Positions 62,681 through 64,000 of a stretch of DNA of 64,000 bases are shown here, piece after piece (position 1 is the stretch's first letter; each line of letters opens with the position of its first letter). The DNA comes from Bacteroidota bacterium. Its GTDB lineage: Bacteria > Bacteroidota > Bacteroidia > Bacteroidales > UBA10428. The translations under genes and the position numbers were made by a program. The stretch spans positions 1 through 64,000 of the forward strand of contig JAEZZA010000029.1 in NCBI GenBank assembly GCA_023442525.1. The letters are read 5' to 3'. Under the pieces are notes generated by a model. The model worked only from the letters and a program-made list of their open reading frames with translations. It made no database searches and was not told the DNA's origin.

Positions 62681-63187
62681 TTATCTGCGAAAAACAAAAA
62701 ACTGGCTGAAAATAATGATCAGCGATGTCAGTAATGAACTTAAAAAGGCTCTCAGAAGTGTGTTGAAAAAATGATTCAGGCTAAATACTTCAAGATAAAA
62801 CAGCGCGAAATGATGTATTAACACAAGAGTAACCGTGTATTTAACGAACCATTCCATTCCAAATTGTGTCAGACGGGGATTTGTGCCTGTCTGATAACCC
62901 TCACGCGGAGAATAAAGCCTCATAACAGAAGGCCTTGAAAAGGCCATAAAGACTGTTGCCGATGAATGTACACCGGGTGTACCCAGGAAAAGATCGATTA
63001 CAATTCCCAGCATAAAGCCAAGCAACAACAGCACTATCCTGGGAGTGGTAAACGGAAGCAAAAGAATATACAAAGTGTAAATATAGGGATTGATGTAACC
63101 CGAGAACTCAATATTGTTGAAAACCAGTAACTGCAACAGAACCAGTACCACAAAGTAGATAATATAGGTTGAGAAGTCACGGATCAT
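62681..63187 (-). CDS. mreD: Rod shape-determining protein MreD
   Basis: 168 residues with about five membrane helices and no long soluble domain, as in MreD. Position between mreC (4-base overlap) and mrdA is the classical mre order and is the main support, since MreD is poorly conserved. The segment GIVIDLFLGTPGVHSSATVFMAFSRP fits Bacteroidota MreD. It belongs to the elongasome and links MreBC to cell wall synthesis. Confidence 0.88.
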   Translation of the reverse strand: MIRDFSTYIIYFVVLVLLQLLVFNNIEFSGYINPYIYTLYILLLPFTTPRIVLLLLGFMLGIVIDLFLGTPGVHSSATVFMAFSRPSVMRLYSPREGYQTGTNPRLTQFGMEWFVKYTVTLVLIHHFALFYLEVFSLNHFFNTLLRAFLSSLLTSLIIIFSQFFVFRR

Positions 63188-63996
63188 TTGGCTGCTACAT
63201 TTTCGAGTGAGTCAATTTCAGTCTTTTCGTAGTTGCGGATAACCTGAACAGAATTCAATTTTCTGAAATCGTTGGAAAGCCTTACCTTTATTTCATAGTA
63301 ATTTCCACCCTTCAGCCTGAAATCACTGATCGTACCAACCAGGAATCCTTCGGGAAACACTCCGCCATAGCCACTTGTAACAATGGTATCTCCATTATTG
63401 ATTATTACATGATGCGGAATATCAACCAGAGTGGCAAAATTCGACGATGACCCTCCCCATGTAAGAGGCCCAAAATATCCGTTCTTCTTTATTTTGGCAC
63501 TCACCCTGAAATCGCGGTTCAGTACCGATAATACGGAAGCGTAATTATCTGAAACCGATTTAACGACTCCGACTATTCCGTCGGTATTTATTACGGCCAT
63601 ATCAGGCTCAACTCCTTCTTTTCTGCCCCGGTCGAGTGTAATATAGTTGAATTGCTTATTTACTGAATTATTAATGACCCTTGCCGGCAAATAATGATAC
63701 TTACGGCGTGTAGATGTATCGGGTCGCAAATCTTTGATAGCATACGAGCCTTTGAGATTATTATACAGCATAGCATTTTCTTCGGCAAGTTTCCTGTTTT
63801 CCTGATGCAGATTCAGATAATCTCTTATATTACTCATCCGCAACGAAGTACGGCCCGATATCGTTTGTGAAAAATTATAAAAGGCTACTTTCTGGTAAGG
63901 ATTGGCGCTGAAAAGCAGAAAAAGCGAGAAAATTTCGATCACAAGGAACAGGATCAGAAAGTGATTTTGAATGATAAATCTGAACAAGTTTCTCAT
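63184..63996 (-). CDS. mreC: Rod shape-determining protein MreC
   Basis: 270 residues, apparently complete: the start at 63996 gives MRNLFRFIIQNHFLILFLVIEI, the usual N-terminal membrane anchor. A coiled coil (about 60-90) and the beta-barrel-like periplasmic domain (about 105-260, with ARVINNSVNKQFNYITLDRG, GIVGVV and DTIVTSGYGGVFPEGFLVG) follow. MreC scaffolds the elongasome and activates PBP2-RodA. Only 4 bases remain upstream; mreB is expected just beyond the edge. Confidence 0.95.
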   Translation of the reverse strand: MRNLFRFIIQNHFLILFLVIEIFSLFLLFSANPYQKVAFYNFSQTISGRTSLRMSNIRDYLNLHQENRKLAEENAMLYNNLKGSYAIKDLRPDTSTRRKYHYLPARVINNSVNKQFNYITLDRGRKEGVEPDMAVINTDGIVGVVKSVSDNYASVLSVLNRDFRVSAKIKKNGYFGPLTWGGSSSNFATLVDIPHHVIINNGDTIVTSGYGGVFPEGFLVGTISDFRLKGGNYYEIKVRLSNDFRKLNSVQVIRNYEKTEIDSLENVAAK

Positions 63997-64000
63997 GTCG

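Noticed and set aside
1..64000. Search for tRNA, rRNA, riboswitch, CRISPR array and prophage
   Set aside because: Intergenic gaps are short and none showed a cloverleaf, regularly spaced repeats or phage structural genes; in particular no M-box was seen before mgtE.

Overview
The window looks like a chromosomal segment of a Bacteroidota bacterium, most likely a free-living polysaccharide-degrading member of the Bacteroidales/Marinilabiliales type. The evidence is two secreted proteins with C-terminal type IX secretion (Por) sorting tails, families largely restricted to this phylum (DUF4251, DUF3078, DUF6599, DUF4914, GH97), TAnnTTTG-like -7 promoter boxes, few Shine-Dalgarno sites and several probable TTG/GTG starts. 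No rRNA, tRNA, CRISPR array or prophage was seen. The only mobile DNA is the 5' end of an IS3-type transposase gene cut by the left edge.

Left part (1-10.9 kb): a transposase fragment, a helix-hairpin-helix/beta-barrel protein, a secreted TIM-barrel isomerase-like protein, an AI-2E-type permease, an odd Trp/Tyr/His-rich secreted protein, and a minus-strand run of DUF362, DUF6599, a CPBP-like membrane protein and an M1 metallopeptidase. From 11.0 to 15.8 kb there is a plus-strand cluster: a small secreted ORF, two tandem paralogues each made of two glycoside-hydrolase-2-type jelly-roll domains with no catalytic domain, a sensor histidine kinase and an OmpR-type response regulator. It is preceded by four TGACA elements in helical phase. 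I read this as a possible carbohydrate or cell-surface sensing unit. A large CotH/lamin-tail protein carrying a T9SS tail converges on it.

Centre (19.5-38 kb): a DUF4914 protein that retains what look like all the active-site residues of ATP-dependent PEP carboxykinase, a GH10 xylanase, a radical SAM/SPASM protein, TraB/GumN, lipoate-protein ligase, peptidase T, and a compact run of GH26 mannanase, a GH30-like enzyme and GH97. That run would suit galactomannan breakdown but has no SusC/SusD genes. It is followed by an MFS permease, a hypothetical protein, MutL and a DUF4251 protein.

Right part (38-64 kb) is mostly housekeeping: a sugar-nucleotide transferase, a HAMP-GAF protein without an output domain, a MalY-type PLP enzyme, RsmA, MgtE, DUF3078, MscL, an orphan SiaC homologue, a zinc-ribbon protein, SSB, HIT, YidD, QueD, a Kef-type antiporter, an aldo/keto reductase, hpt-adk-obg-PAP2 (minus), purE, a PorV-like barrel, gpsA-pgi, an ACP phosphodiesterase and the rod-shape operon mreC-mreD-mrdA-rodA (minus), which presumably continues from mreB just outside the window.

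All family calls come from reading the sequences; no database search was run. Active-site comparisons rely on remembered family knowledge and should be confirmed by alignment.
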